Below, piece after piece: positions 1 to 15,000 of a stretch of DNA of 64,000 nt. The notes below the pieces were generated by a model. It made no database searches and was not told the DNA's origin. It saw nothing but the letters and a program-made list of their open reading frames with translations. A program made the position numbers and the translations under genes. The first letter of the stretch is position 1. Each line of letters starts with the position of its first letter. The DNA is from JAEDHM01 sp964368645 (lineage in GTDB: Bacteria > Bacillota > Clostridia > Christensenellales > CAG-1252): contig CAYJBY010000003.1 of NCBI GenBank assembly GCA_964368645.1, positions 77,566 through 141,565 on the forward strand. Reading direction: 5' to 3'.

Positions 1-3000
1 ACGTGGGTAAGGATATACTGCTTAATCCTGACTCGAAGAACGCGTTAGCTCCGATGTACCTTATCTTGGCAGGGAGAATAATCTCCTCAAGAGCGGTACA
101 GCCGTAGAACGTGTTGCTTGCGATTTGGATAATCTCGGTGGTGGAAATATTGATATTCCTAAGCAATGCCGCCTTGGCAAAAGCTCCCACGTGGATTTCC
201 GAAACCTTGGATTGCAGAGTTATCTCTCTCACGTACTCGTCCGCATACGCGTAGAACGCATACGCGCCTACGGTTTTTAGGTTAGCGTTGAGTTTCAGAG
301 AAACGCCGTTGTTGTAGTCGGTGCTTAAAACCGCGTACAGGGTTGTATAGTCCGCGCTGTAAAGTCTGGTACCGTAATAGTTGCCCTGTCCGTCGTCCTC
401 GTCGCCGTCCGTTCTGAACAACGTGTTGTTGCCGTGAACGCTTATTCTCTTAAGGCTGTCGATTCCTGCGAAAGCACCCTCCTTAATGGTGGTGACAAGC
501 TCGCCGATCTGATATTCCTCAATCGTACTGCTGCCCATTACCGCGTAAATGGTCGTGACGTTCTCGCCGCCGTTTGTCAGAACTCTCTGAACGAGATTGC
601 CCTGCATAACTGTAATGCGGTATGCGAAGTTAAGATTAATGCCGCGGAACACGATCTCGGCGGTTTCGTCCTTCAATGCAGTACTGGAATCCGTATCAAG
701 ACCGTTGTTGACCGAAGTATCGGTAAAGGTGCCTACGAAGGCGTAATCGCCGATAGAGTTCAAATCCTCGGGAAGGCTTACCTTCGTAAGGTTGGGTGCC
801 ATCGCGAAAGCACCGTTGCCCAAAGCGGTAACCTTCTTGCCGTTGATATATCTGGGTACGTAAATAGTATCCGTGATATTCTTGCCGATTTCGGTAAGTC
901 CGGTAAGGCGAACCTCCAAGCCGTTCTTCAGCTCGTACTCGAAGGCGTTAAGCTGAGTATAAACGGTGGTTTTAACCGTTCCGGAATTAGCTGTCGCACC
1001 GTAGGCGGCTGCGGCGGCCTTGACGTTGACGTCGTCCTTAGGCAGATAGAAGGATAAGGTCTTACCCTCTCTCACCGCGAAAGGCTGATTGCCAAGGTTA
1101 ATCTGAACTGCGTTGCCTGCGTTGTCGTAACCCAACTCGATATACACGCTCATATCGCTCTTGGAGCTGAAAGCGTAATCACCGATGGTCTTGACGTTGG
1201 CGGAAATTATAACCTCGGTCAAACTGGATTCAATGCCCTTGGTCGCGTCCTTGCCGAAGCTGTACGCGGCTATCTCCTTAACGCTGTCGGGGAAGGTCAG
1301 TTTGCTGATAGAGTTAATAACTGTGGAGTTATCGGGAGTGGTAGCGATATTAACAGCCACAACCTTAGCACCCTTGACGTACTTAGGAAGATTGACCGCT
1401 CCTGACATACTGCTGATTGCGGCGGTAGTGAGATTGTTCTTCACGAAGCCTGTAAGAACCGCCTCGTTAGAGCTGTAATTACTTACCGTTACGCTGGTAG
1501 AGGGCAATACGTACTGCTGGGCTAAAGGTACGTTAATCCAAGGAGCCATACCTGCCGCCAGATGCACCGTTGCCTTATCGTTAGCACCCTTGAACCAGTT
1601 GTTGCCGTTAAGGATACTGCTGAGATTACCGCCCGTGCTGGGGCAGTTTTCAAAATAAACCTCTTCTAACGCCGTAGCGTAGGCGAATGCCGCCGTATCG
1701 ATGGTCAGCGCGTCGAACGCCGTGTGCATAAAGACCACGCTCTTAAGAGAGGACAGTCCTGCAAACGCATAAGACGCAATAGTACTGACGTTACCCGATA
1801 CGTAAAGGTTGGTTATCTGTTTCAAGCCGTAGAATGCGGACTGACCGATCGCAACAACCTTTTTGTGAGAGGAATCGCCGGAGTAAAGCAGCTCGTCGGG
1901 GATAATCATCGTGGAGCCGATATAATTGCTTACCGCTTTGACTATTGTGAACGCGCCGCCGCTGTAAGACAGCTCGAAAGCGTCGGACGGGATATGAGCG
2001 CGGAACGCGTAACCGTAGGTATCTGCGTACTCCTTAGCTACGCTCTTGTCCGTCAAGGCGGTGGGCTCTAAGCCGTAAATAGTGAAGTTACCGGAAACGT
2101 CCGCAAAGGCGGAGTATTCGATATTCTTCACGTAACCTGTGAATGTAACCTCTTCAAGCGCGGTCGTACCGTCAAAGGCATTAGCCTTAAGAGTGCGGAG
2201 CGTCTTGGGGAAGACGATGGACTTGATGGTATCGGTACGGAACGCGCCGCTTGCCACGGTGGAAATACCCTCGGGTAAGGTCGCGCCTGTCTTGCCGTTG
2301 ACGATATTAAACGCTACCAGCGTACTGCCGTCCTTGCTAAGTACCATCGAAACGCCTGCAACAGAATTGTTAAAGCTGAAGTTCTGGTTACGGGTGAAGG
2401 TAACGGTCATTGTATCGGAGGTGTGCGCGAAGGGGTTGCCGTCCATTACGCGTAAGCCGCTTCCGATCTGAACGTCGTCTAACAATGTACAGTCGGCAAA
2501 GGCGTTAGCACCGATAGACAGCACGTTATCGCCCATATCGACCTTGGTAAGCTGTGCGGAGCCTCTGAACGCGTCCGCGCCTATGGTGGTTACGTTGCTG
2601 TCCTTAAGGAGAACCTGCTCGAAGCGCAATGCGTCGGTGGCGTTCTCTACGGAGAAGCCGTTTTCTTTGATTTCCACAACGCTGTAGCTTACGCCGTTAA
2701 GGTAGGCGAAATCGGGAACGATAAGGTTCTTGTAATCCGCGTTTTGCCACAGCACGTCCGCCTTGTTCTCCGCCGACACGATTATGCCGTCGATAGTACA
2801 GGATATACCCTGAGATACGGTGTATATTACGTAGCTTCCGGTCAGCAACGCTCTGTTGCCGCTGTTATCGGTAAGATAATAAGCACCCGACTCAAGAGCA
2901 CACGCGTAAACGTAATTAATCTCGGTCAGTCCGTTCTCATCATAGACGGATAGGTACTTGGTGTATAGGCTTTCAACGGAAATGTTGCGCTTGGTGCCGC

Positions 3001-6000
3001 CGATGTAAACCTCGCCGCCGATAATATCAACGGGAACGAAGCCGTTGCCTGAATAATAGTAGAAAGCGTTGTCCAAGGCTTTTTCGGTTAAACCGCTGAC
3101 GCTGACTGACACCATTGCGTTGTCTATCTTTCTCAAATAGTAGGTATAGCCGTCGTAGTTATAAATGCTGACGGTTCTGGGCAGGTAGAAGTCCAAGGTT
3201 TCGCCCTCGGCGGCAACCTGCTCGGTAAGAGCACCGTCAAACACCTTGCCGTCACGGTCCACGTAAACGTAGGCAACCGTATAGGCTGTGGTGCCGTTAA
3301 TGGTTGACACTCTGATTGCCAGATACCGTTTGTAGGTGTCACCGGGCAACACGTTGTCTATCTTGGTGGTGTTGTAGTAAACGTAATCACCGCTTACCGT
3401 CACCTCTCTCAAGTCGATATTGGCGGTCTGATCCACGTCTGCAAAGTACGTGAAGTGTTCCTCATACATATCGGCTACGGTACCCGTTACAGCTGTAAAG
3501 GAGTTGCCGTTAAAGACGAAGTTGTCGGCGGAAGCGTTGATATTGTACCACACGTTGTAGGTTTTCTCCGTAAAGAGGTTGTCAACCGTTACGAACGCGT
3601 CGGATACGTTGCGGTAGGAATAGCCGTCATAGGAGAAGATGCTCTGGATATTGACGTTAGACAATCTCAAATCCCTGTTAAACATATTCTCGGGGATATA
3701 ACGGCTGGTAGCAAGAGAGCCGTTACCCGTCACGTTATAGCTATTGGGATATAAGGGATAATGTATTCTTACGTCTGCCAGCGCACCCGTAAAGCTATTG
3801 GCGTTAAGCAGATTGATACTGCCGCCTGCCGAGCCTTGTAAGTAAATATGCTTGAGCGCGGTGCAATCGGTAAGGTAGCTTAAATCCAGTTCCTTAATAG
3901 TAGCGGGCAGAACCAAGGTAGTGATATTGACGCAACCGTCAAACGCACCTTCCGCAATGCCTGTCGCCAAGTCGGGAGCAAAGATCTCTTCGCTTACGCT
4001 GTAGCAGAGTATCAAGGTCTTTTTGCTGTCGTATAACGCGCCTGCGGTGCTGTAATACGGCTGAACGTCGCCAACCAAGTTACTGCCGTCAAGAACGATA
4101 TTCTTCAGGTTGCCGCAGTCGTTAAACGCGTCCTTGCTGATATAAGTACCGTCAAGCAGAGTGATTGACACGGTGGACAAACGGGAACAGCCGTCGAACA
4201 CCTTTTCGTCAATGGACAATACCGCATAAAGTCTTACGTTGCCCAAGGAGGTACAGCCTGCAAAGGCGTACGCGCCCAATTCGTAAAGCTCTGCGCCCTG
4301 TCCGAAGGTTACAGTGTGCAAATTATCGTTGCCTGCGAAAGCTCTGTCGGCTACCTGACGTACGGTAAGTCCGCCAATTACACTGGGGATAACGATATTC
4401 TTGTGGTCGCCGCCTGCACAACCGGAATGGTTCTTCAAACCTGTAATTGTGATATAAACGTCGCCGTCTTCCTCCGTGACCTCGAAGTAGTAGCACTCCT
4501 GCCATCTTTCCTCGGCGGTCAAATCCTCGATATAGGTGGGGATAATGCGGTAGTTCATACGGAAGTACTTGTTAATACCTGCCGCCTTGCTGTAGGTCTG
4601 CACGAATTCCAACGCGCCGCTTACGCCCTCCAGTATCATAGAGCCGATATTGGCAGGATCGCCGCTGAAGCGAAGCTCTGTCAAAGCGGCACAGCCGCTG
4701 AATGCGTAACTGCCTATCGTATTGACGCTTGCAGGGATAATCACGTTCTTAAGAGCGGTACACTCCGCAAACGCGCTTTCGCCGATAGTTTCAAGTCCTT
4801 CGGGCAGGAAGACGTAGCTGAGCTGTGAGCAGCCCTCGAAGGCGTGCTCGCCTATCTTGGTGATATAACTGCCGAGCACCAGCGTTACCACGTTGCTCTG
4901 GCTCATAAACGCCAAGTTGCCGATTTCCACTATGTTACTGCCGTTAATCTGATCGGGGATTACCAAAATCCTGTCGGGATTGCCGGAATCGTCACGGTAA
5001 CTGGTTATTCTCAAACCACCTGCCACCGCTTCGGTCAGGAAATTGCCGCTCTCGGTAATCTTGGAGGTTGCATATCCCTCGATTGCGTCGGTAATGCTTG
5101 CGTTAAGCGTCTTCATACTGTGGTGAACAACCATACCCACGGGCACCTTGTTCCCGTTAGCCGCGTCGCCGAAGGCGTTGGCGGCAAAGTAAGCATTGCT
5201 GAAGCCCGTGCCGCTTTCGTTGGTAAGCAGATACACGTCGGACAGACGGGTACAGCCTGCAAAAGCGTTGTCGTTAATGTAGAAGTCGGTGCGCTCCGTA
5301 GAAATGGTTACGGAAATTACAGAGGTATCCTTGAACGCGTCTGCCGCGATACCCAGTACGGGCAGGTCGCCGTAAACGGTCGTAGGAATAGTCAAATACT
5401 TATGTGAGGTATTGCAGTAGTGATTGACCAAGCCGATAATCTCGTAGCCTATGATCGTGCCTGCGTTGCTCACCTCGCCTATTATGTAGCAACCCCAGTA
5501 GGTGCCGCTGTTGAAGGAAATACTGTTCTCGGAGCAATAGCTGTCAAGCTCGCCGCCTGCCTTGCCGAATACCTTAAGGTACTGGGGCATACAGCCCTTG
5601 AATATGTTGTCGCCTAAGGTGGAAATCAAGCCCTCAACGTACACCTGACGTAAGCCCGTACAGTTGTAGAAGGCAAACGCGCCGATATCGTTGACGGTCT
5701 CGGGTACGGTTACCATACGGAGAGTTGTGTCGCCCATAAACGCCTGACTTATGATAGAGGTTACCTTCTTGCCGTTGATATAGGACGGGATAACCAAATC
5801 GGTCAGGCTGTTGGCGGTGACAAGTCCCTTAATACGAATCTCGTTACCGTTGATAACCTCGTACTTAAACTCGCTGACGGAAGTCACGCGGTAGTAGTTC
5901 ACACCGCCCAAAGCATAGCCGTAGCAATAGCTGTAAAGCTTGTTGTCCGCGCCGCTGTCCTGAGTGCAATAAACGTCCACGTTGTAGTTCTCGCCGAAGA

Positions 6001-9000
6001 TAAGCTCGCCGATACGAGGATACTCGGTGCCGTTGGTGTACTTAAAGGTATTGGTTAAGGGATCGACTCCGTCAGTTGTCGGATTGATACCCGTTTCGAA
6101 ATACACAACCTGCAAATTAGGCATATCGAAAGCGTGTGCGCCTACGGAATCAAAGTAATAATTGCCGTCCGCGTCTCTATCCGCGCCCTTAGGCAGGTTG
6201 AGCCAAGTCAGCTTTTCGCAGTTGTAGAAAGCGTAATCGCCGATAGAAGTCACGTTCTTGCCGATGGTAACGGAGGTTAAGCTGTTGATAAACGCAAAGG
6301 CATACGCGCCGATACGGTCAACGGAGAACGTGGAACCGTCTGTGGTTATGGTGTCGGGTATGGTAAACTCGGTAAGCGTATTGCTTGCCAGATAGCTGAT
6401 AAGTTCCGCCGTGGAGTTGTCGCGGTCAAGGGAGTACAAAACGCCGCCCTGATATGCGTAAACAGGATCGTTGGGGTAGGTTTTGATTACCGCCAAATGC
6501 AAATGACCTGCGTACGCGCCCAGCTCGTTAAGGCTGGTTACGTTGATGAACGCGCCCTCCTGTACGTAAACCACAGAAGTATTGATGGTCATAGAATTGA
6601 TACCGGTACAGCCCTCGAACGCAAACGCTCTTATCATAAGGATAAAGTTGATTTGCTTAGAGCTTTCGCCAAGACTGTTCAGAAGTCCTACACTGCCGAT
6701 AACGCAGTTATTGACTACCTCGTAATCCGTACCCTCGTCGGTGTACTGGATATACGGAGTGCCGTTTTCGTCCAAATAACTGCCGTCTACGTCTCTCAAG
6801 CCGAAAGCGTATTTGTCACTGCTCTCGCCTACTTGGAAGGGATTGCCGCTGAAGGAAACGGGAACGGTGTGAATCGTAAACAGCAAATCAACGCTCTTAC
6901 GGTTAGCGGTAAGGTCAATCGTAGCGGTAAGCTGATGACCTGTAGCCGTGCCGTCGTTGACGGTAAGAGTAAGGGTATAGGTACCTGCCGCCAGTCTTTC
7001 GTACGCGTAGTCGGTCAAGAATATTTCGCCCGATACGTCGTTGAGAATAAACAGACTGTCGAAGGAGTCCACGTCGCCCTCTGCGCTTTCAAGAGGAAGC
7101 TTGCCCTCATCGCCGTAAACGGGTAACTCTTCGGTCTTGCCCTCGAGCTCGCAACCTGCTACGGAATTAACGTCCAAATTGCTGATGTTGATTTTGGAAG
7201 TAACGGTGTCGCTGGTGATGGCGGTATCTCTTCTGGGCTCTAATTCCTTATCGCCCCAGGGGAAGTTGATAATGTCGATTAATTCGTAGGAAATCTCAAC
7301 CTTATATGCGCCTACGGGGAGAGTCTTGAGGAACGCCGACTTGATGGTAATCTTCTGCTCAGCAGTATACTTGACAGGATTAAAGATATACGCGTCGCCT
7401 ACGCTCTTGGTGACGGGACCTACCACCTTCACAGAGGTGATATTCATCTTGGTGTCGCCTGCAAGCATGTTATCCTTATCGAAAGCCTCCCCCATAGTGA
7501 AATCCAGAATCGGATTGTTCTCGGTGTCCCAAGTAGCGTCATAGCAGTTGACGAAGATATTGTTTTCGCCTAAGCCGAAGCCGCTGGTACCGCCGCCTAC
7601 GCCCTCTTGAACGGTTATGTTCATATACTCGTAAAGTATTCCGCTTACGATAATGTACTTGTTGTTAGCCTGACTGTCCTCAAATTCCAAGCTGGCACAG
7701 CTTGCAAACGCACCGTCGCCGATGTACTGCAAATCCGCACTGAGCTTGAATTTCGTCAGCGTGGAACCTGCAAAGGCTCTTTCGCCGATATATGTCAGCA
7801 TAATCAGCTCGGAAGCGTCGTACGCGCTGTTTTCAAAGGCAGACGCGCCCACCGTGTTGATAACGTCGGAGGGTAAGCCGTATTTGACCAAACCGTCCGA
7901 ACCTGTATAGCAAAGGGTGGTAAGAGAACGGGTGTTCATAAAGAAGCCTGCCGCAATCTCGGAAATCGAACCGGGAAGCTTAATTCTGGTGATACTGGTA
8001 CAGTTGGCGAAGCAGTCTTTAGCAAAGCCGACCGATGCCGCCGCACTGTCGGGTATAACTATATCCGTCAGGCTGTAGCAGTTCATAAACGCCTTATCGC
8101 CTATAGAAGCTAAGTTGGACGGCAGAATAATACCGTTAAGAACTACGCAGTTGTAGAACGCCTTTTTACCGATTGCGGTAACGGATGAGGGTATCGTAAC
8201 TCTTGTCAAGGACGCACAGTCCATAAACAACTCGTCGGATATGGTGGTAATGCCCGAAGGAAGTCTGATACTCGTAATTGTCGCGTTGTTTTTGAACAGG
8301 TCGTTAGCCAGAGCTATAACCTTGCGGCCGTTAATCTCGTCGGGGATAATGATAACCTGATGGTTGCCGTAGCACTCGTGGCTCTTCAATGCGGTGATTA
8401 CAATGCCTGAAAGCACGGACAGATACTCGTAGTCGAAACAGGATACGCAGGTACCTGCGTTAAAGTTAGCTCCGCCGAGAGTACTCTCCAAATTGCCGCT
8501 GACAGGTCCGTAAATCATCAGCTGAGCGTCTGCGGTGCTTAGCGTGTTGGCAAAAATATCCTTGCCGAGTATGGTGGGATCGCTTAAGAACATAGCCTCG
8601 TACAGCGATACGCAGCCGTTGAACGCACTGTCGCCTACGGACATAACCGTAGCAGGCAGAACAATACTTTCAAGAGCGGTACACTTAGCAAACGCCATTC
8701 TCTCGATGGTGTGTAAACCGTCGGGGAGAATTATATTGACTATTTGACTGTTGTTGGCAAATGCCTCCTCGCCTATAACGGTTACAAGTCTGCCGGAAAT
8801 ATACTGAGGAACTACCACGTAGGTAGTGACAACATCAAGGTTGCCGGGAGTGCCGGGGCCTGTAAATCCTGTTATCTTGATAGTATCGTCGTCAAGGAAG
8901 CTGTACTCGAAGTCTGTTATCTCGCTGATGGTGGAATGTTCGATATCCGCATCATCGCAGTAGGTGGCAACGCCGCCTGCGGCGGGACAGTAAACGATAA

Positions 9001-12000
9001 GAGTTTTGGCTGTGCCGTCGAAGATGTCCGCGCCGATATTACCCTGTAGTATATCCTCGTTGAAGGAAATGCTGATAAGGTTGATTGCAGAAGCGAACGC
9101 TCTGTCCTTGATATAAAGCACCGTGGTAGGTACCGTAAAGGTCAGAGAGCTGTTAGAGGACAGATAGGTATGCAAAACAGTCTTTTCCGCGTTGTACAAC
9201 GCACCGTTCTCCAATACGTAATACTCGTTGGATTCAAGCGCGATGTCCTTGAGGTTGATACAGCCGCCGAACGCGCCGTCGCCGATACTCTTGATAGCGG
9301 CTGGAACGGTGAGCTTGACTATGCCTGAGCAGCCTGCAAACGCGTCGGGAGCTATAGCGGTTACCAAATATCCGTCTATATAGGTAGGAATATGCAGATT
9401 GTTGTGATTGCCGAGGCAAACGTGGTCTTTCAAGCCCGTGATTATCACCTCGCCGCCCTTTTGAGCCGTCGTGGTGAAGCAAACGGACTGAGAATTATCC
9501 AAAACGGTGAAGCCTAAATCGGTCAGGCTCTTGGTGATGCCCAACGAATTGAGGGTAACTCCGATTTCGGACGCAACCACGTAAACTTCCATATTGGTAA
9601 CGTCACAGCCTGTGAACACGTTGGTATAGGTATTAAGTTCCTTGCCGCGGAAGTACATAGCGGACAAGTCGGTACACTGATAGAAAGCGTTTTTGGCTAT
9701 ATCGGTGACGCCTGAGCCGAAGACTACGCTGGAGAGGTTGGACGCGCCGCTGAACGCCGCTACGCCGATTGTCTTAATCGTATCGGGAATAATCAAGGTG
9801 TAGATGCCCTGATTGGACTGGAACGCACGCTCGGAAATTCCCGTGATTCTGATACCGTTGTAGTACATAGGAATAACCAAATTGCTAACCGTAAGGCTGG
9901 CGGTGTTATTCCAACCGATTATACTGCCCGTGCCGTCCTGATTCATTGCCACGCTGAAGTAGCGCAAAGGAGTTGCCTTGCGGAAAGTCACGTCGTTCTC
10001 AACGCAGTAGTATTCCAAATAGGAATTGCTGTTAGCGTCGATATTCACGCTGTTTACCACTAGGTTGTCGGCAGTACCGTCGAACGCGCCCAAGCCTATG
10101 GAATCGATTATGCCGTAAACCTGCACGTCGATAAGGGAGGAGCAATCCGCGAACGCACTGCGGTTAATGATACGAATATCCCTGCCCACGTAAATACTGC
10201 AAAGGTTAGCAGAACCTGCGAAAGCGGAATTGCCTATAACCACAACGCTGTCGGGTACTATATACGCCTCGGCGGTTTTGCCTGAGGGGTATGCCAGCAG
10301 ACTGGTCTTGCTCTTGTTGAACAAAACGCCGTCCGCGCTTACGTATTGAACGCTGGTTTCGGAAGCGTTAATCTCCACCAGCTTGTCGCAATTAGCGAAA
10401 GCTCCGTTTTCGATAACGCTGACCTTTTCGCCCAAATTGATAATCTGAACGTCGGAATTGACGAACGCCACGGAACGGATAGTAACCGTTTCCTCATTGA
10501 CGGTGAACGTACTTCCCGCGATGGAATCGACTATTGCGTACAGTATCTTAAGGTCGGCGCTGTAAATGCCGCCTGCGTTGGACGCTAAGTAGGTGTTATT
10601 GCGGAAGGTAAGAGAGGTCAAGCCCGTACAGCCCTTGAACACATTGATACCTATTTTCTGAACGTATGAAGGTAAGGATACGGAGGAAAGTTTGACGTTG
10701 CCTGCAAAGGAGCCGTCCGCCAAGCTGTAAACCTTCTTGCCCATTATACGTTCGGGTACTATTACGTTGCTGTGGCTGTAGCCGCAGTTATGCTTCTTTA
10801 ACGCTACGATTTCCACCAAAGCCTCGTTACCCTCGCCGGAAACCGTCTTGGTGGCAAAGCAGGTGTAAGGAGTACCCGTGTTAAAGTTGACGTTAGCGCG
10901 CGCCGCGTTGCCGGAAACCACGCCCGACGTCTTGGGGCAGTAAACGATAAGAGAGGAGTTCGCGCCGTTAAACAGGTCTGCGCCCATTGTGGGAACGTCA
11001 CGGCAGAACACGATCTCGTCCAAAGAGGTACAGAAGCTGAACGCGCCGTCGCCTATCGAACCCACGTTGACGGGGATAAACATATACGCCAGACTGATAC
11101 AGCCCTCGAATGCGTATGCGCCGATCTTTGTCACACTGCTGGGTATGTTGACGGAAATCACCTCTTCGGTGCCGTAAGCAAACGCTCTTTCGGCAAGTTC
11201 CACTACCTTAACGCCGTTGATGTACATAGGAATTACGATATTGGTGTGACTGCCGCCGCAGTTGCTGTGGTTGATATTAAAGGAATTGATGACGATTGCC
11301 GTTCTGGTGCCGTCCGTAAACGACCAGTCGAAACATTCCGCAGGGTTCCATTCTACGTAATTATAGCCCATAAGGTTGCTGTAACCCTTAAGGTTGTCGC
11401 CTATAGGCGCGTAAATCGTAAGTCCTACGGGTACGCCGTCGAAAGCGTTGGAGGGAGGCAGTATGTTGGTGGTGAAATAAATCTCCTCCAAACTGAACAT
11501 ATTGCGGAAAGCGTAGTCGCCTATCGACACGACCTTAATGGGTACGGTCAGATAAACCACGTTGGTAACGCCCTCGAAAGCTCTGGACTCGATAACCTCT
11601 ACGGGATAATTGGTCTCGAAGTAGTACATAGGCTCGGTCTTGCCGTCGCTATCCTTATAAATCGTGCCGTCGCTGTTGAGCTGTCTGATCATATTGTTAA
11701 ACACGGTATGTAACAGCTTGCCGTGGTTGCCGTAAAGCACGCCGTTGCCGACCTCGAAGTTATCCGTGTTTTCCAGAATAATCTGCTCTATGGAATTGAA
11801 ATAGCAGAACGCGCCTACGCCGATTTCCTCGACGCTGGCAGGTATGGACATACTCGTTACGTTGACGCAGTTTTCAAACGCGCTGGCGCCGATTATCTCG
11901 ATATTGGTTAAAAGCACCAAATCGGTAATGCGCGAGTTGAGAAGCGCGAGCTTCACCGCGGAGTTGGCGTCCTTCATATAAGTAATCAAAGCCTCGGGCG

Positions 12001-15000
12001 TAGCGTCCTTAGCCAAGCCTGTGCTTTCATCGTCAACCTTGGCGATATATTCGTCGGAGGTATAGAAAGCCTTTTCGCCGATTGCCGTAACCTTGGTATT
12101 GTTGATATAAGACGGTAAAATCAGGTTATTGATATTGCCCTTATAACCAGACTCTTGAGTTATCTTGCCATCCGCGCCGACTACGTTGGTGTAGTCGCTC
12201 TTGTAGAGTACGAGATAAGCGTTGCTGTCGTAGCCGTTGATGGTAATGGTATTCTCTATGCCGTTGACGTCCTCGACTACGGTATAATCCAAAGCCGTTT
12301 TGGGAGTGTAGCCCACGTACTTGACGCCGCTATTCAGCTCAACGGCGTGATTAACGTCGCTGTCAACGGGTGCATAAACGGTTAAGCCCTTATTGGCGTT
12401 GCCGAATACGTTGGATATGGGTTCTACCGTTATCTCGTGGTAAGTAGTGTAAACCACTTCCTCGTAGGTTGCGCTGAACTTTATCTTGTATTTACCGGGT
12501 ATTGTCTTGTTAAAGGAGTGCGTAATCGTGGAAGGTTCGCCGTTCTCGTCAATCACGTTCTCTTCAAAGTCTAAAGCCACCTCGTATTCGCCCAAGGAAA
12601 GCTCACCGACGTACTTGCCGTCGCTGTTGACCAGCATCACTATGACGTTCTCGTCCAAAAGGGTGATTGCGCCGTTAGCGTCCTTTTCGCAGATTTCCTC
12701 GTTCCAAGCATAGCTTGTGCGTCCTGCCGCCACCTTAATACCTGTAACGGTGGGATTGATTGCCACGTCCTCGTCGTTGACGAACGCGCCGTCAGTGCCT
12801 GAAATCTCATCGTAATAATCCGCCTTGCTTAAGGTCAGATAACCCTCAAAATAGACGTTAATCAGGTTCTTCATATTGGAGAAAGCGTTCTTGCCGATAT
12901 AATTCACGCAGGAAGTCCTTTCGTCCGTGACGTATTCGGGAAGTCTTACCTCGGTCAGCTTGCCGTTGCCCTCGAAGGCGTAAGCGTTGATTTCCTTAAC
13001 GGATTCGGGGATAACGTAAACGCCGCTTGTGCCCTGTCCCGTAGGCAGGTAAGTGTGCAACAGACTTCTGTCCGCATTGTACAGAGTGTAGCTGTCGAAT
13101 ACGTAGTACGCCGTGCTGTTAATGGACAGATTGGTCAGTTTAACCGTATTGCCGAATGCGCCTGCGCCGATATAACTTACGGTGCTGGGTATCACTATGG
13201 TTGTGATAAACTTAGCTCCGCTGAACGCGCCGCCTGCTATGGTCTTAACGGTGTTAGGAACGTCGTATCTGTTGTTTGACAGGGTGTTTTTGGCAAGGAA
13301 AGCCACCAAACGCGTGCTTGTGGAGTTAAACAGTACGCCTAAAAGTTTGTCCTTGGAAACAACCTTGAAGTTGTCATTGTCCTGCACTAAAAGCTTTTCG
13401 ATATTGGTTGCGCCCTTAATGAAGTTATCCTCGATTACGTCCACGTAATACAGAACCGTCAGAGACTTAATCTCCGTGTGATTCTCGAACGCGCCGTCTG
13501 CTAAGGTGTTGAAAATGTAGGTGTAGGTTACGTCCTCACCCGTTATGCTGTCAGGCTCTACCGTCTTGTAATAAAGAGGTATAACGATATCCTCGGTGCC
13601 CTCGGAAAGCGTTGCGCCGCCCTTAGTGGTGGTCATACCCGTAATGGTAGCCACGCCGCGGTGATTGCCTTGATCCGTAACCTCGGTTGTAAACACGAAA
13701 TCTCTTACGTCCGTCCACGGAATGTACTTGATACGGCTTAAGGTATCACTTTCGTACCAGTCGGAGTCAGCCGTCATATTCTCGGGGTACTCGCCCTCGA
13801 AATAATTTTCCATAAAGTAACGGTTGATTGTGCTGTACTTATCCGTATAGGAAGTAGTGCTCTTGGGATCGTCGCCGTTAGGACCGTAAGCGGTTATCAC
13901 GCGGTTGTCGAAATATCTGTTGAGCTGTTCGTCGGTGTAATCCTTAGTGCCGAAAACGTCAGCTTCAAAATCGATATACTCAACCGTGCTCTCAAAGTAA
14001 ACGTAGTTGAGGTAAGGCATTTCCGCAAAGGCACGGTCGCCTATGTTGGACAGACTGCAAGGCAGTCTTAGTCTTGCCACGTTGGTACCCTCGAACGCCT
14101 TGGCGTAAATCAGCTGTACGTTCTCAGTCTCATAGCCTAAGCCGTTATCCACAACGTACACCTCGTCCATATAGACGGGAGTATTGGAATACAGGTAGGT
14201 ATGTAAGGTCTTTTTGCCGTTGGTGTATAATACGCCCTCGTTGTAAACGTAGCTGGAGTTGTCGGAGGAAATTGCGATTTTGCTCAGCTGTGTACAATAG
14301 GAGAACGCGCCCGCGCCTATGGAGTCGTCTCCGAGGTAGGAGCTTATACGCACGTACTGCACGTGATCGTTGCCGTTAAACGCGCTGTCCTTAACCTTGG
14401 TCGCGCCGTAAACGGTGGCAACGGTATAGGTCACGTTGTCGATAACTTCGGTACCTATTGTGACCTTGTCGGTTACAACGGGAGTTTCGGGCTCGGTGGG
14501 CTCTTCGGGCTCGGTAGGATCATCGGGATTGGTAGGATCGTCAGACTCGTCGGGCTCGTCGGGAGTTTCGGGATCGGTGGGCTCCTCCGGCTCTTCGGGA
14601 CGCTCGGTTACCTCGTTATCCGCCTTGTTTTCTTCCTCGTCCCAGAAGATTATGCGGTCGTAAGCGGCGGACGCCAACACGGTATGCACCGTTTCCTCGC
14701 CCTCGAATAATATGCCGTTGACTACGCTGTATCCCGTTACGTTGTTGAGAATAAGCTCGGACAGATTGTCTGCGTCGGCAAATGCGCCCACGCCGATTTT
14801 GGTAAAGTTGTCGTTAATGGAAACGGAAGTGATAATGCTTTCGCTTCTGAATGCATAGTCTGCAATACCCGTCAGCTTAACGCCCTTGCGGTAGGTGGGA
14901 AGTATGAGCTTGGAATGTCCCTGTTCCGTGGTTTGGCAAACGGTTGTACCCTCGTGGACTTTAAGTCCGCTTATCGCAGTGCCTGCCGCGTCATAGGTAA

